A stretch of 64,000 nucleotides of DNA from Arcobacter caeni (GTDB lineage Bacteria; Campylobacterota; Campylobacteria; Campylobacterales; Arcobacteraceae), in NCBI RefSeq assembly GCF_003063245.1, contig NZ_MUXE01000004.1:147193-211192 (forward strand). Direction: 5' to 3'. The notes beneath the pieces were generated by a model, which made no database searches, was not told the origin of the DNA, and was given only the letters and a program-made list of their open reading frames with translations. Of the stretch, positions 63,864 through 64,000 are shown piece by piece. Both the position numbers and the translations under genes were made by a program. Each line of letters opens with the position of its first letter. Within the stretch, counting starts at the first letter, position 1.

Positions 63864-64000
63864 AAAACATACACTTTTTTGCTAATCCCTAAGCCACCAT
63901 TTCAGATTGTAACACTTTTTCTTTTTCTTGTTTTTCTTCAAATTTAACAGGTGATAAATTTCCTAAATAACTATGACTTCTAACTCTATTATAATAAAAT
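63849..64000 (-). mobile_element. IS3-family insertion sequence, end fragment (runs off the window)
   Basis: The 3' end of an IS3-family transposase ORF lies on the - strand and the hybrid kinase ORF loses its homologous sequence just before it. The likely element end is the TGGAGAGG beginning at 63849, since IS3-family ends begin with TG and the kinase frame stops making sense there. The other end and any target duplication are outside the window. Confidence 0.75.
63889..64000 (-). CDS. IS3-family transposase, C-terminal fragment (window edge)
   Basis: Reading the - strand from the window edge gives FYYNRVRSHSYLGNLSPVKF followed by a Glu/Lys-rich tail and a TAG stop at 63889-63891. This is the C-terminal end of the OrfB (DDE integrase) of IS3-family elements, where the phrase YNxxRxHxxLGxxSP is nearly universal. 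The rest of the gene lies beyond the window, so whether it is intact is unknown. Confidence 0.85.
   Translation of the reverse strand, partial: FYYNRVRSHSYLGNLSPVKFEEKQEKEKVLQSEMVA

Overview
This is a very AT-rich, gene-dense window that looks like the chromosome of an Arcobacter-type member of the Campylobacterota (epsilonproteobacteria). The support is the gene content and order (jag-mnmE; obgE-proB-fmt; birA-parA-parB-atpF'FHAGDC-tolQRAB-pal-cpoB), the histidine kinase H-box of the type common in this phylum, and promoters reduced to a T-rich stretch plus an extended -10 (TGnTATAAT). No rRNA, tRNA or CRISPR array was seen. Family names come from sequence motifs recognised by eye; no database search was run.

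Layout. 1-6.1 kb (+): the end of jag, mnmE, a small secreted protein, a convergent SixA-type phosphatase, a 5'-nucleotidase, htpX, a lipoprotein and a DacA-type carboxypeptidase. 6.2-9.1 kb (-): aroC, rnc and a LapB-like TPR/rubredoxin protein. 9.1-18.1 kb: dnaG, ridA, rplU-rpmA, obgE-proB-fmt, an opposing AEC permease, then birA-parA-parB. 18.2-30 kb: the F1 and stator genes of ATP synthase run into the Tol-Pal cell-envelope cluster, slyD, and then fabD-mtnN. A ~500 bp non-coding gap between tolB and pal holds an operator-like palindrome, a promoter and two terminator-like hairpins. 31.4-38.5 kb: an amino-acid symporter, a two-component system, aspartase, a one-domain asparaginase-like protein, a LUD protein and an MFS permease. 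38.5-44.5 kb: ppaC, an accessory cassette (type II antitoxin, ParE-like toxin, HEPN-domain protein), sodB, an AraC regulator and a 2-isopropylmalate-synthase-like enzyme without its regulatory domain. 44.5-51.3 kb: a flavin disulfide reductase, an arginase-family protein, an AlkC-type glycosylase, a YbaK deacylase, envelope proteins and a lone SagB-type oxidoreductase. 51.3-58.4 kb: a GGDEF-EAL protein with a periplasmic CxxCH haem motif, a truncated globin, and a lipid-transport cluster with a LetA/PqiA protein split into two genes and a seven-MCE-domain LetB-like protein. 58.5-64 kb: an HD-GYP response regulator coupled to a very large hybrid kinase. The kinase's C-terminal Hpt domain is cut off by an IS3-family element that runs off the window.

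How the parts fit. Most of the window is core housekeeping: translation and tRNA modification, replication and partition, ATP synthesis and envelope integrity. The accessory interest lies in the toxin-antitoxin plus HEPN cassette at 39.5-41.7 kb, the haem-linked c-di-GMP genes at 51.3-54.4 kb, the kinase interrupted by an IS at 63.8 kb, the tolB-pal gap, and a recurring design in which perfect palindromes are built across the stop codons of neighbouring genes.
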